This document shows, piece after piece, positions 45,396-57,119 of a DNA stretch of 64,000 nt (its first letter is position 1; every line of letters starts with the position of its first letter). The position numbers and the translations under genes are program-made. The notes under the pieces were generated by a model. It searched no databases, was not told the origin of the DNA, and saw only the letters and a list, made by a program, of their open reading frames with translations. Origin of the DNA: Cheilinus undulatus (taxonomy: Eukaryota; Chordata; Actinopteri; Labriformes; Labridae); the NCBI RefSeq assembly GCF_018320785.1, contig NC_054880.1, forward strand, positions 1,484,827 to 1,548,826, in the 5' to 3' direction.

Positions 45396-46030
45396 AGCCC
45401 GGCCAGAACAGGCCCAGTTCACATGGAGACAAATTCAGGAGTATACGCAAAAGTTTTTTGTCGTATCGGCATTTGATCCACATGGAAACAGCGATCTGGG
45501 TGACTGTGAATGAAACTTTTTAATAATGGGTCCCAGAGTGCACAAATCCGTCTGCGTCTCTGTGTGGACAGCCAACTGCATCTTCCTTGAAACGATTACA
45601 TCACACATAGCGTAGCTCTCTTAATATGCCTGCACAGTTTCGGCCAAAACAACAATGGCGGAATATGGGGTTGTGTTCGTGCTGCAGAAGCCACTGAGCT
45701 AATTATGGCTTTTACAGCAAAATCTGATGCTCCTTAACCACCACCGCGAAACACAAACGCCAGATGTTCTTAAATCCAACGTGGAGAACAACCAGAAGGA
45801 ACGCTAGAAGAAAGTTTGGGTCAGTTTTCTGTATTTTTTTTCTCTTTTTGGTGCATTTCCACGGCAGCAATACAGCGCCACGTAAAGGCTTGGCATATGT
45901 ACTACAGCAATTTCAGTCATTTTCAGTGGTTTCGTGCTTACGTGAGTATTTCCTGGAACGATCCCGTCTTTACGGAAACGTTCAAAACTAAACCGCAATA
46001 TATCGTTTTCATCTCTGTGTGGACGGGGCC
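45396..46030. mobile_element. MITE with long subterminal similarity (GGCCCCGTCCACACAGAGA)
   Basis: The right end, read in complement, is AGGCCCCGTCCACACAGAGA; the left end AGCCCGGCCAGAACAGGCC is its decayed counterpart. TTAA lies on both sides (45392-45395 and 46031-46034), though a 3-bp TTA/TAA target (Harbinger) is equally possible. Non-coding. Confidence 0.6.
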
Positions 46031-46034
46031 TTAA

Positions 46035-47121
46035 TATGAAGCTTAAAAGACAGCGACTCATCAATTTAGAACCCATGGTATTTATAAAAAGAAAGACTTC
46101 ACATCTGAGATATAAAAAAAGGAGGGTTCATTGGCTTTTTCTTTGAGTTTGAAAACATCATGGGTTTAGTTTTGCCATTAGGGTTTAGTTTGTCCTCACA
46201 AAACTATTTTTTGATTGGCTAGATCAAAGTGGCTTAAAACTAGGTGAGACAAACTGACGGCTGAGGCGGAGTTATTATGCCAATGTTTGGATAATAGAAC
46301 ATAATAATAGTTACTCTGTGTTCTCTGTTCTTTGGCTGGTTTTACAGTGATTTTTATGACTAATCCTTAAATATGAGCTTCTACATGTCCAGCTGGTCCT
46401 CTGTGTTCATGTTCAGGTTTAGGCAGAGTCTTCAAGCAACAAAGTGAAATGTTGAGTTATACTTCAACAGTTTCATCTTTAAATTATCTTTGACACTGAG
46501 GAACTGTTAATTTTCAGTCTGTCCTCTTCTTTTTAAGGGTGAACCAAGGATTTTAATCTTCCAGCACAAAAGCTGGAAACCCTCCTGACTCTCCTTCTCT
46601 CTTCAGCAGAGTAAATGCAAATGTGCCGTCTTTGACCTCCAACCATTCTTCATTCAGCTTCCTCTTGTCCGTTCGTCATCCATCACTCACTCAGAGAAGT
46701 AAATTAAATTCAGCCTCCTCTGCTATCCTGTCTCCATGTTTGCATTAAGCTGATTGGCTCTGCTGCTCTCTGACACAATAAATGCATCAAATCAACAAGG
46801 GAAGCTGCAGGGCTCCCCAGGTGGACATTCTGGACCTCCTGAGCTACAGTATGTGTCTGAAAGGGATCGTTTGATTTGTTTGAAGTATGAGATCACACTG
46901 TGGTGGATAATGAAGTCCTAAAGACCACAGTTCCTCAAGCATACACAGGAGGCTGGCTGCAAAAGCTCCAGGATTCACATACATAAAATTTTACAATAGA
47001 AATAAACATTTTTTTACTGCCTAAAAAGGCCCAAATGGCTTATGGAGGAAAACATTTCTGGTTGGCAAAATTAATGTGTTCTGACAAGACAGCAAAGTCA
47101 GGTGCTGAAAAATTCCTCCTT
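46035..47121. other. Apparently unique non-coding stretch
   Basis: No gene recognised. 46590-46860 has even composition and could be conserved non-coding sequence, but only comparison would show this. Confidence 0.35.
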
Positions 47122-47125
47122 TTAA

Positions 47126-48279
47126 CTCATTGAGTGCCAGTGTGTTTTTTTGGCAAGTGTTTTTTTGGCAGCTGGCACAAGGGGACGCTCTCACGCTCCC
47201 TGTGAGTAATTTTTGGGCTTCTGGGATATGTAGTCAGAACATGGAAGAGACGGTAAATCAAAGCCACTGAGATCAGAGCACGAAGTGGAGAAGCCGGGTT
47301 GGAGGTAATCTAAGCTCAAAGTTCTAAAATATACAGTATCAGCACAAAATGGCCCCCAAAAAACGGAGGGATCAAGTGGCCAGTTTCGCCAGCGGATGCC
47401 GGAAGAAACTCTATTATTTTGCCTGAGAAATCGCTTACTCACTGAAACCGACAATGAACTGAGCCAGCGATCAGCGTGTTCCTTCATCTGCCTCGGCCGG
47501 CCAAGAGGCTAAAGAATGCCACGAGCTCTCCACCTGTGCGTTGGAGAAAAACGGCAGCCGCTCGCCAGCTGGATGGATACAGCGACGACACTTCAGAGAC
47601 GGACTTTTCCGACCCAGACTCTGAGGAATGGCTGCCGAGTGAGCGGAGCAGATTGTTCTCCGTCCCAGAGCGATAACGTCAGGAACACACTGATTATTCA
47701 GCCAAATTTATCAAATGAAACCGTCACTCATGCTCCTGTGATTTCAGAAGCAGACTTGAGAGAAGAGCAAGCCCCATGCAGTTCTACAACACCGTCTGTT
47801 GGCAGAAAAAGAGGTAAGAACAAAAAAAATCTATATTATAGATTATATATATAATTATACAACATTATATATTATATTACTTATATAATTTACAGGCAGT
47901 GCCAGGGAACACGCAAGCAGGGAGAGGACGTGGGTGTATCAGGGGTCCAGTGGCAGCTGTCCAGTTGTATCGTGCTGTATTTTGTGTTTATTTTATTTAC
48001 TTTATAATAAAATAACATTTGTTATACAATTTTCAGATGTCTTTTATGTCATTGAAGGTAAAATTTTAACATTCACATCATAGTTTTGCTTGACAGACTC
48101 TATTTCACAAAAATGCATTTTTCTCAGCTTTCTAGAAAAAAGTGGTCTTTTTGGTGCTATTTGGTGTTTTCAGAGTTATAGTACAAAATATTCTGTGGGT
48201 CTTGAAAGATGACTCAAAATGGCCAAAAACTCCGGCACAAGCCAATTTCCATTTTATAAAAGGGCTGGCACTGAATGAG
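47126..48279 (+). mobile_element. piggyBac-like element with a broken transposase start
   Basis: Ends CTCATTGAGTGCCAG and CTGGCACTGAATGAG are inverted repeats, flanked by TTAA on both sides (47122-47125 and 48280-48283). The interior at 47476-47815 encodes an acidic stretch like the N-terminus of piggyBac-type transposases. The catalytic part is missing. Confidence 0.7.
47476..47815 (+). pseudogene. Remnant of a piggyBac-type transposase N-terminus
   Basis: One frame reads RWRKTAAARQLDGYSDDTSE and DPDSEEWLPSERSR, then stops. A second frame carries on from about 47665 (NETVTHAPVISEADLREEQA) to a donor GTAAGA at 47814. The S/D/E-rich start with DSEEWLPS is like the disordered N-terminus of piggyBac-derived proteins (family knowledge, not a proved match). 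The DDD catalytic domain is absent. A frameshift separates the two parts. Confidence 0.5.
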
Positions 48280-48539
48280 TTAATGAAAACACACTGCTAA
48301 GAAATTCTAGGGTCATTTTTGTCTTTTAATTAGCAAAAAATACAAGGCACAGCTGACCTGTTTCAGAGCCCCACCATCTAGTCCACCACATTTCTTGCAG
48401 CTATATTGATGTCTTAGCAAGTTTGGCAAGTTTGGCATCATTAATGATGATTTAATGGTGTTAACAGTTTGAATGGGCACATTGAACTAAATGATTATGA
48501 AGTCATGTCAGACTTTATAGCTAGACCATGATGTAAACA

Positions 48540-48990
48540 AATGTCAGAAAATATAAAGCAGAAGAAACTGAGACAACTCTTTAGAACAGAAAATAATTGT
48601 GAAAACAGGCAAGAAATGGGTGAGAAGTGGCAATAAAGATAGGTTACAACAGTAAAAAAGCTGCATAAACAGATTTAAAATGGCAAAAAGAAACAGCAGA
48701 ATTGGGCAAGAAGTGGGCACAAATAGCAAAAAAGAAAGGTTATAAAAGTTTAAAAAAGCATATATGGATTAAAAATGGGGAAAAAAAGAAATTAGAAAAT
48801 AGTCTTAAAGCGGCTTTAATGGATTAAAAGTGGAAAAATTGGGTGATTGTGGCAAAAGTGGTTGAAAAGTGGTAAAATTGAGAAACAAAAGGGGCAAAAT
48901 GGGTGCAAATGCCAAAAGAAGGCTATAATACACAAAAAGCTGGAAAAAGATGTTGCAGAAATTGGCAATAATAGTTGAATAGTGGCAACA
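48540..48990 (+). repeat. GGCAAAAATGGG-type minisatellite
   Basis: Diverged units (agtggcaataaagataggtt, ggattaaaagtggaaaaatt) of the recurrent motif. I found no hAT termini around this copy. Confidence 0.7.
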
Positions 48991-48999
48991 ACCAGTTCT

Positions 49000-50385
49000 G
49001 TAGGTGGGCCTGAATTTGAGTACAATGACAAAAATACAGTACTGTTTGCTTACAGCTAAAATTGTGTTCCTTTAGTTCAGAAAAATAGAGATGAAACAGC
49101 TGTTTTGGATCTTTAAGTTAACACATCTCATTTTTAGAAGAACCGTCAACTGTCTGGTCTTACGGGGAAAAACTGAAGGTGCACTTCCACATAGTTCAGT
49201 ATATCTTCATAATAATGGTCATGTTGGTCCCAGTATACTGCTGGGTTTAAATGAGTCCAAAACTTCACTCACGGGGCAAAAATGTCTAATGCCAAATGGA
49301 ATTCTGGAAAAACTTTGCAGTTTACACTATGTTTGTTAAATAATCTGAATACAATGACACAAAAGTACTGTTTACTTGAAACTAAATATAAAAATAAGTT
49401 CCATGAACCTGCAAACTGTTCGATTCTTGCAGCGTACTTGGAAAAATGGTCAAACAGTGTTCAGGGGGGTTTAGACAACACGTATATTAGAAACTGTTTT
49501 ATTCCTCTGTCTCCTTTCTATAGGGCTAAAATTCCTTGATTTGAACAAAAATAAATGAAAATACAACATACATAAACTTGTCTTCTGGTTGACAGATCTC
49601 CAGTTTGTTAATCCAAGGTAGCCTCAACCTAAACCATTCCTGCTTTCAGGTCTCTTTGCCTCCAAATTTTGTGTCATAATTCACTAAATGACTGAGGCCG
49701 TACAATCAGAGGAACATGTTTACTGAGGTAAGAAATCATTGGAGGAGTAGGAACATTTCCTAAACTATACAATCAAATTCACTCAGTGCAGTCACCCCCT
49801 GGTGGTTGTTAGGAAGAATGCAGGATGAAGACATTTCTATTTTGGCTTTACTACTCCTCTTTTAAAGGAGCTAAAACAAGACAAACCAAATTAGCTCCTT
49901 CAAATAGTTCATCAACTAAAAATATTCCCAGGTCAGATGGTTTTTAATTTAACATCCGTGCTAAATACAGTGGAGAAACTGATGATCAACAAACAAGCAA
50001 TTAACAAAGTCATTAAGGTGTGTGTGCACTGATGGAGTCATAAAATAAGATGGTGTTGATTGTTCTGAGCCACGGCGGTCTCTGAGCAATCTATTCAGTT
50101 ACCACACACTCCTAGACACACTGGTGTACACACTTTTATTTAAAGCGCTACTTTAACAGTGTTTTAAATTCCTGATTCTTGCAACAGTTATCCAGTTAAC
50201 CCTCTACATATATATTTATATATACGGCAGGTAGAAGGCAGGATCGCTGGATCAAGCGGGGAGATGAGCTTTGTTTATGTGTGCATGTCGGACTATGAAG
50301 TTTGTTTGGAGTTTCTGTTGCGTGTTTAAATGCCATACTGTCCCGTGTTTGTGCAACACCACAAGGCAATGTGAAATCCTAAACT
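49000..50385. other. Intergenic stretch
   Basis: No gene recognised. A CTCF-like core lies at 49793-49806. Confidence 0.35.
49793..49806 (-). promoter_or_regulatory. CTCF-like motif
   Basis: The minus strand reads AACCACCAGGGGGTGA, matching CCACCAGGGGGCG in all but one base. Function unproved. Confidence 0.35.
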
Positions 50386-50389
50386 GGGA

Positions 50390-50990
50390 CACTAATATCA
50401 TACCTAATCATGCCTGCTTTTGCACAAATCACTGCATCTATGTGACATGGCATGGAGCCATTCAGTCCTTGGAACTGCTGGGGTGTTTAGAGCCTACGTT
50501 GATCTGATAGCAGTCTTCAGCACCCCTGGACTGTTGAGTCTGGTGTCTCTCATCTTCCTCTTTACATTTCCCCAAAGAGTTTTCAGGTCAGACCAGTTGG
50601 CTAGTCAGTCTGGTCCACTCCTTGTAAAGCCCCCCTTAGTTCTTGAATCTGCTTTGTTTGTCTTATTTTCGAACCACATTTTTGTCTTCTTTCCATGAAT
50701 CTGCTTTGATGCAACCTCTGAGAACAGTCTGCCCTTTCAGTAATGACCTTTTGTGACCTTCTGTCAGTGATTGTCCTCTGGACATGTGTAAAGTCAGCAG
50801 TCTTGCGGTTGTGTGTACTGAACCAGATAGAGAATGGAGACTCAGGAAACCTTTGTAAATTACTTGTCCACAATATTCTAATATTTTGAGGAAGTTGATT
50901 TTTTAGTTCTGTGAGCTGTAAGCTGTAATCATGGCGAGATTGTTGGCCTGATGACAGTCAAACCCATCTGCTTAGCAGGGTTATATCATG
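50390..50990 (-). mobile_element. Tc1-like transposon relic, 3' half
   Basis: On the minus strand the text carries frameshifted pieces of a transposase C-terminus: a TPAV/RTEWLHAMSH-like stretch near 50400-50480, and QSRFMERRQKCGSK upstream at 50645-50700. The order and wording are those of a fish Tc1-like element related to 38785-39200. Several frameshifts and stops; no intact ends. Confidence 0.5.
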
Positions 50991-50999
50991 CCATAGGAC

Positions 51000-51590
51000 T
51001 GGTGTAAAAATGAGACTGAGTGTAAAACCAATGGAACAGGCAAATTGGAATCAAAGGCCACCCTAGTTTTTACTGAAAATGCTATTCTTGTGCAAACGAG
51101 CCAAATGCAGCCAAAAGCTTCTGTTTTAGATTACATCATTGAATGAATGACACAAATCCTGGAAATGAGCTGAATAGGAATCATTTCCTCTCTAGAAGTC
51201 TCATTTAAATCTGTGAAGGACAGAAACTCAATCATTTTTCACAAAGCAGAGGAGATTCCAACATGGCCGCTGCTGACTTGATAACATCTCATCTGCTTCT
51301 CTCTATCTGCTCATCACTTCCCTACCTGCCTGTGAAAATTCACATCCAGGGAACCTTAACAAGGAAAGATCGGCATTAATATTTCATCTGTATTAAATCT
51401 GGAGGCCTGGTGTGAATAGGAGAGATAAGAGGAGGATATGAGGCCTTGTGTTCGGGTGTCCCACTTTCCCTCAGCCGCCCCATTCACTGCGGGCTTCCTG
51501 TTAGGAGCTTTTGAGTCTCTGCTGCACAGAAACGGAAACTCTGCTTCTATTCACAGTCGATATTTGAAGTGAAGTTTTTTTTTTCAGAGG
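51000..51590. other. Apparently unique non-coding stretch
   Basis: No gene recognised. The composition of 51240-51560 differs from the repeats around it. Confidence 0.3.
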
Positions 51591-51660
51591 AGGATTTCAG
51601 AGGCTTTTGTCGAGCGAGCGGAGCGATGGAGTCGCGGCCCGGCGGTGGATTACGCTCCAG
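51591..51660 (+). promoter_or_regulatory. CpG-dense patch, possible promoter or first exon
   Basis: tcgagcgagcggagcgatgg and gtcgcggcccggcggtggat hold about eight CpG in 60 bases, unusual here. An ATG at 51625 opens MESRPGGGLRS before a 30-base A run (51661-51690). No downstream exon was recognised. It may be a real CpG promoter or a retroposed fragment. Confidence 0.3.

Positions 51661-51690
<30 letters not shown>
51661..51690. repeat. (A)30 tract
   Basis: Thirty A in a row directly after the CpG-dense patch. Confidence 0.95.
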
Positions 51691-51695
<5 letters not shown>

Positions 51696-52466
51696 CGGCT
51701 CGGCTTCTTAATCAGCAGTAATCCCTCCATTCTTCTCCACAGTTTGCCAAACTGCCGCAGCTTTGTAAAAAAACTGAAGTTACTAAAGGCAACTTTAGAG
51801 TTTCTAATATTTATCTGTGACTTTAGCTGTTGTGTTCAAGAGGGAAGAGAGGAGGGATTAAAGACTCCAAACACATTGAGTATTTGGCTTAAGGGTTTTT
51901 ATTTGACAAAATAAGAAATAAAGATGAAGAAAAAAACAAACTTGAGAGAAAAATCCACCAATGGGTTTTGCTAAATTAGTCTTTTGAATTGATTTCAGTC
52001 CTGTCAAACAGCAGTAAATAAAGGGTTCACCTTTATATCTTGAAACAAGGATAACATCATAAAATCAGAATGGACAGGAGGAAAAAATACAGAGAAGCAC
52101 AGATAAGAAAGGAGGCGCAGTGTCCTGGTTATGGAGGGTTATTATGATGTCTCTACTCCAAGTTTAGAAAGACAAAAAGGCCAGATATCATGGTACATCA
52201 TGTTCAAAAATTAAGGATTAATCCTTTAATTGACACCTTTATGAATCCAAAATAGAACTGGAACCCAAACTAGTGATCAGTGGAGAAATATGGATTTACT
52301 AATCTTGAGACATTTCATGTTTGATAACGTTCTTCACATGGCAAAGCTGCTAAACATGAGACAATGATAACCTAAAGTAATCCCAGTCTGCCACTCACAG
52401 TATCAGCTGGGTCGTAAAGCTTTAGACTGGTCTTTCCTCTTTTTCTTCTAATAGCTTTGGCCTTCG
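51691..52466. other. Intergenic stretch
   Basis: No gene recognised. Confidence 0.35.
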
Positions 52467-52474
52467 CCATCCGC

Positions 52475-52987
52475 TAGGGCTGGGCAATTAATTGAAAATT
52501 AGATTAAATCATAATATGGCCTGCTGCAATTTACAAATCACAAAAGGTGTAATATTTCTTTAACCTGAAATTTATGTCAAAATACCAGTGTAATCCTTAT
52601 TTTTTGCAGCAGAGACGTTACGCATTACATAATTATGCAATCATTCATGTGCAGTTTTTTAGAATAGTCCACAAAAAAATCCTACTTTCTTCATTTTTAT
52701 ACATTTTTCTTTTTAAATATGAGAATGGCAATACATAAATTCATATCTAGTTTTCAATATGAGTCAAGATCATCACAAATAGGTATTTATTCAAAATTTT
52801 TCAGCCCTTATTTAGTTTAATATTGGGTTGGTTGGTATATAGAATAATTGATTGCCTGTGTTTGTTTAAAAATATGTAAGATGTGGAACTTAAGGAGTAA
52901 TCACAATTCAAATTGCAATATTGGGTAAAAAAAAAAAAAAAAAAAAAAAATCACAGTTAGATTATTTTCCCAAATCGTTCAGCCTTA
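52475..52987 (+). mobile_element. Short hAT-like MITE
   Basis: It starts TAGGGCTGGGCAATTAATTG; its end in complement is TAAGGCTGAACGATTTGGG. The 8-base flanks ccatccgc and ccttccac agree at 6 of 8. It contains an A run of about 23 at 52928-52950. Related to 13254-13975. Non-coding. Confidence 0.6.
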
Positions 52988-53214
52988 CCTTCCACTTCTA
53001 TGTTATGTATGAATCAGAGATAAGCTGGTGTGTGAGCGAGTGCCATAAAGGGCCAAAGTTACACAGTGCTGAAAGCAGATGACTAGGGCACTCTGTGGAA
53101 ATGGGATGACTTTTTATGTAAAGGGTTTTCTGCGATTCAGTTCAGAAGTCATGCATATAAAGATAAAACAAAGAATATCTTCTCATTGTCCATCCAGGTG
53201 TAATTAGTAGAGGC

Positions 53215-54573
53215 ACATTTATACTTTTAATCATTTATCGGTTTTATAAATCAATCATGTATAATTTGGCTTTTTTTAACAAAAAAAAATGCTGAAAAAA
53301 CTCTTCCGTGTGAAAGTGAAAAAAGATTTCTACAAAGTAATACTAACTACATAAAAAATTAAAATTTTCAAATAAACGACTGCATAAATATTCACCCCCT
53401 TCTAGTCAGTTTTTGGCTGCAATCACAGCACAGAGTGTGTGTGGAAAGGTCTCAATCAGGTTTGCACATCTGGATGCTGAAATTTTACTCCACTCTTGTT
53501 TGCTAAACTGCTCAAGCTCTGTTAGGTTGCACCATTGGGTGTGGACAGCCTTTTTCAGGTTCAGCCACAATCTTTCTATTGGACTGAGGTCTGGGCTTTG
53601 ACTCTTCCACTCCAGAACATTCCCCTTGTTGTCTTTCAACCTTTTCTGTTAAGCTTTCGATGAATGCTTAAGGTCATTGTCCTTTTGGAAAATAAATCTT
53701 CTTCCATAGGTCTCTTGCAGACGGAATAAGTCCTTCAGGACTTTCTTATTTTTGACAGCTGCTGAGAGGCATCCCCACAGCATGATGCTGCCAGCACCGT
53801 GCTTCACAGTGGGGATGGTGTGTTTGTGGTGACGTGCAGTGTTTAGTTTTTCTCTCAAATGCATTTTGGTGACCTCTAGTCCAGATTTAATCTGAACCCG
53901 GCAACACTTGTTGTCTGCAGAGTCTCTCCCATCTCAGCTGCTGATGCTTGGAACTCCTTCACAGTCATCATAGGTATCTTGGTGGTCTCCATAACTACTC
54001 TCCTTCTTGCACGCTCACTCAGTTTGTGAGGACGGCCTGATCTAGGTAGATTTACATGTGCCATATTCCTTCATTTCTTCATGGTGGATTTAACTGAACT
54101 CTGGGGGATGTTCAGTGCCATGGAAATGTTTTTGTCTCCATCCCCAGACTTATACTTTCTAATAACCATTTCTCTTAATTGTTTGGAGTGTTCTTTTGTC
54201 TTTATGGTGTAATGGTAGCCAGGAATACTGATTAACTAGTGACTGAACCTTCCACACATGTGTCTTTATTCTACAATCACTTAAAACACCTTCAGTCAGC
54301 TGGTATTCATGTCATTAACTGTGATACTACTAGCACCAGTTGGCTGGACCTCTGTAGAGTTAGATCAGTCACTTTAAAAGGGGTGAATATTTATGCAGTC
54401 ACTTATTCTAAATTATATATGTTTGTCTAATTGGCATTACCTTGTAGAAATCTGTTTTTTTTTTTGTGTACGTGTATCTTTTGTCAAAAAAGCCAAACTA
54501 TATTGACCAATTGACCATGACAGATTTATAAAATCAATAAATCTAAGGGGGTGAGTATTTTCTGTGGGCATTA
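53215..54573 (-). mobile_element. Tc1-family transposon, degenerate
   Basis: Long imperfect inverted ends: the right end in complement (TAATGCCCACAGAAAATACT, then a ttagatttattgattttata stretch) matches the left end (about 53225-53400), whose outermost bases are lost. Both ends carry gactgcataaatattcaccc. The centre encodes a broken transposase on the minus strand. Confidence 0.75.
53406..54064 (-). pseudogene. Tc1 transposase pseudogene
   Basis: Three pieces in two frames. 54064-53876 holds the DNA-binding part (NLPRSGRPHKLSERARRRVV). 53864-53649 holds [18 protein letters not shown] and the second catalytic Asp in QKDNDLKH. 53639-53406 holds SQSPDLSPIERLWLNLKKAV, with the catalytic Glu, and ends IAAKN. 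Part of the middle, including the first catalytic Asp, is missing, and a stop separates the last two pieces. It cannot make active enzyme. Confidence 0.82.
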
Positions 54574-54579
54574 CAAATT

Positions 54580-55875
54580 TGGGGAACCTAGGATTATAAA
54601 TGCAGGACTTGTTAGACCCCCCCCCCCCAAAGAACTGAACCGTGACCCTAAATTTAACTGACCTGTAACCTCTGTGAACTGTTAGTGTTTAGTATGTTAT
54701 CAATACTCTTAAAGTTTTTAAAGACGGTTTGATTTTGTTGTCAGGCAGGACTTCATACCAGGAATGAAGAGTTTTTGATGAAGCAAGAGCACAATGAAGA
54801 GGCACTTGGATGTATTTGGTTTTATTCATCACATAAATACAAGACAGCAGGCTGAAGAAGGTCAACAGCATGTTACAGACACTTTTATTCATAGCAGGCA
54901 ATCTTTAACTCTGTAGTGTCAGATATTAACGGCACAAGGTCACGGCTAAGTTTTATCCTGCAATAACTTTTGGGCCCTAACGTACCTCTGATGTAAAACA
55001 TTTCAGCATGCACAGTCTGACTGTCTTTCCTGTTTTCCACCTGATGCTGCTGTTCTCTTTATGTTGTCTAAATAGCAAATGAACTTCTATCATCATTAGT
55101 GCCCATGGATGTGTTTCTCCTAAAGTAGAGCACCACAATTCAACATCGGCTCATTCTTTTAGATTGAAATACAGTTTTTAATGGAACAGATAAGTGAGAA
55201 GCAGAAACATTTAGTTTCTGTCTGTTTCCTCACTATAAATCTGAAACATTACTGTCCTCACATATCAATGATGCTAAAAGCCCACAGATAGTAATACAGA
55301 CTTTCCCCACCTTCTAAACACACATTAAAACATACAGATTAAAATTCCTGCAGAGGAAGTAAGTACATACATGTGAACAGTCTGCTTTCATTTAATGTTG
55401 AACTCAAAGAAGACAAATCAACATCATTCCTGTCCAATCCTGTCAGTGTCTGCAGAGTTTAATAATTAATGAAGTTACACTTTTGTTCCTAAGTGAGAAG
55501 TTTTCACCACGTCTGTTTTATCATTTCTGATGTTGTGGGAATACGTTGGTGAAATTTAACTTAAATCTTCTATCAGCATATTTCGGACTGTGTTTGTTTT
55601 CTGTGTGTTCAAAGACACGATGAAAGGAGAGAAGTTTAAAGAAGAGCTAGCTAGCTCCAGAAAAAAATAACTTCAAAATACAACACAATGCAAAGGCTCC
55701 TCATAGTAAATCATCACTTTATCAACATCATGTCTCATCCTATGGCACAAGCTGCACGTCACCAGTCAGTCAGAGGGTCACAGCATTGATGAAGAAGAGT
55801 TTTAAAGTGGAACACCACATATCCTTTGTATGCAATATTGTTAAAATGAACTGCAAATCAGCCCTAAAAAGCAAA
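54580..55875. other. Intergenic stretch
   Basis: No gene recognised. A C run of about 10 lies near 54619. Minus-strand AATAAA signals near 54825 and 54885 might mark a 3'UTR on that strand, but no coding exon was seen. Confidence 0.3.
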
Positions 55876-55879
55876 TTCC

Positions 55880-56065
55880 TCTGATATTTACATCCTCTGC
55901 CCACAGATTTGGCTAGGCCCCTGACAAAACCCAGAGAATGGTGTCCGTGCAGGTTCTCATCCCATTCTAGGTCATTCTGACTCTTGTCAAAGGTGAAGCT
56001 GGACTTAATTGAAGTTCTTGAAGACGTTTCATCTCTCCTCAAAAGGCTTCTTCAGTTGGCCCTGG
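55880..56065 (-). repeat. Dispersed repeat tail (GAAACGTCTTCAAGAACTTC)
   Basis: The minus strand has gaagaagccttttgaggaga and gatgaaacgtcttcaagaac followed by aagtccagcttcacctttga, a line common at the ends of fish retroelements. I do not assign the class. Confidence 0.4.
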
Positions 56066-56119
56066 ACCTTCCAGTTTGTGATTTATTGATCGTGTCGATG
56101 TATGTGTGTTGGATCAGTA

Positions 56120-57110
56120 GCTAGTCTTGGCACTACTTTTCATTTATTTTGCACTTTTTACACATTTTCGCCAAATTCTCACCCCTTTTAACCCCTTTCC
56201 CCCTGCCCATTTTTTTCACTTTCAACTCATTTTAGCTACTTTCTAAAACCCCTTTTCTGCTTTTTTCTGCCAGTTCAAACTAATTTGGGCATTATTCACA
56301 CATATTTTTTCACTTTTTTATCCAATTTCCAATGTTCTGGCCTTTTTTGCTTCATGTAAGCCACTTTGCCATTTTCTGGACCCTTTCCACCAACATTTCT
56401 GCCTAAATTTAACCCTTTTTGCCACTTTGAAACCATTTCCATCATGTTTTCTGCCTGTTTTAACAATTTTCAGCCACTGTTTGCAACAGTCCACCTATTG
56501 TTGCCGTTGTTAATTATTTTTTCTTGCCAACTTTTAACAACATTTTAGAATTTTTTATGCCCATTCATTACATTTTTTTTTTCACATTTCAGTAGTTTAA
56601 CAAAATTTTGCCATTTTAATTCAGTTAATGTGACTTGTGACCCCTTTCCACTCCTCTTGTGCATTTTTTGCCTATTTTCTTGCCTCTGCTTGCCCCATTT
56701 TTTCCAAATTAAACCCTTTTTTAACACATTAACCCTTTTTCACCACTTTTCAAACAATTTCCATCCACTTTCTGCCATTTTAACTTCTTCTTGCCACCCT
56801 TTGCCTTTTGTTTTCTCTGTTAAATAATTTTTGGCAAACCATTTCAGCACTTTTTTTGCTAATTTTTGCTCTTTTTAGCCACATTTCACTACAAATATGC
56901 CCTTTTTTGCAATCATTTTTGCCATGTTGTGACCCTTTTTCACCACTTTTCTGCCTGCTTTGCCACTTTAAACAAAATTTTGCCATTCCCTGCCTATTCA
57001 TTTGCCTATGTTAACCAATTTTGTATCATTTTTAACCCTCCATGACTATTGTAAATCCATTTTGCCAATTTCAAACCCATTTTTTGCTACATTTTTAATC
57101 TGATTTAATG
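56120..57110 (-). repeat. GGCAAAAATGGG-type minisatellite, inverted
   Basis: About 1 kb of diverged units (ccctttttgccacttttaac in plus orientation). The open frames here are artefacts. Element termini were not identified. Confidence 0.8.
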
Positions 57111-57119
57111 AATGGTGTT

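Noticed and set aside
50271-50873. Open frames suggesting a short secreted or basic protein
   Set aside because: The text matches a decayed Tc1-like transposon in other frames.
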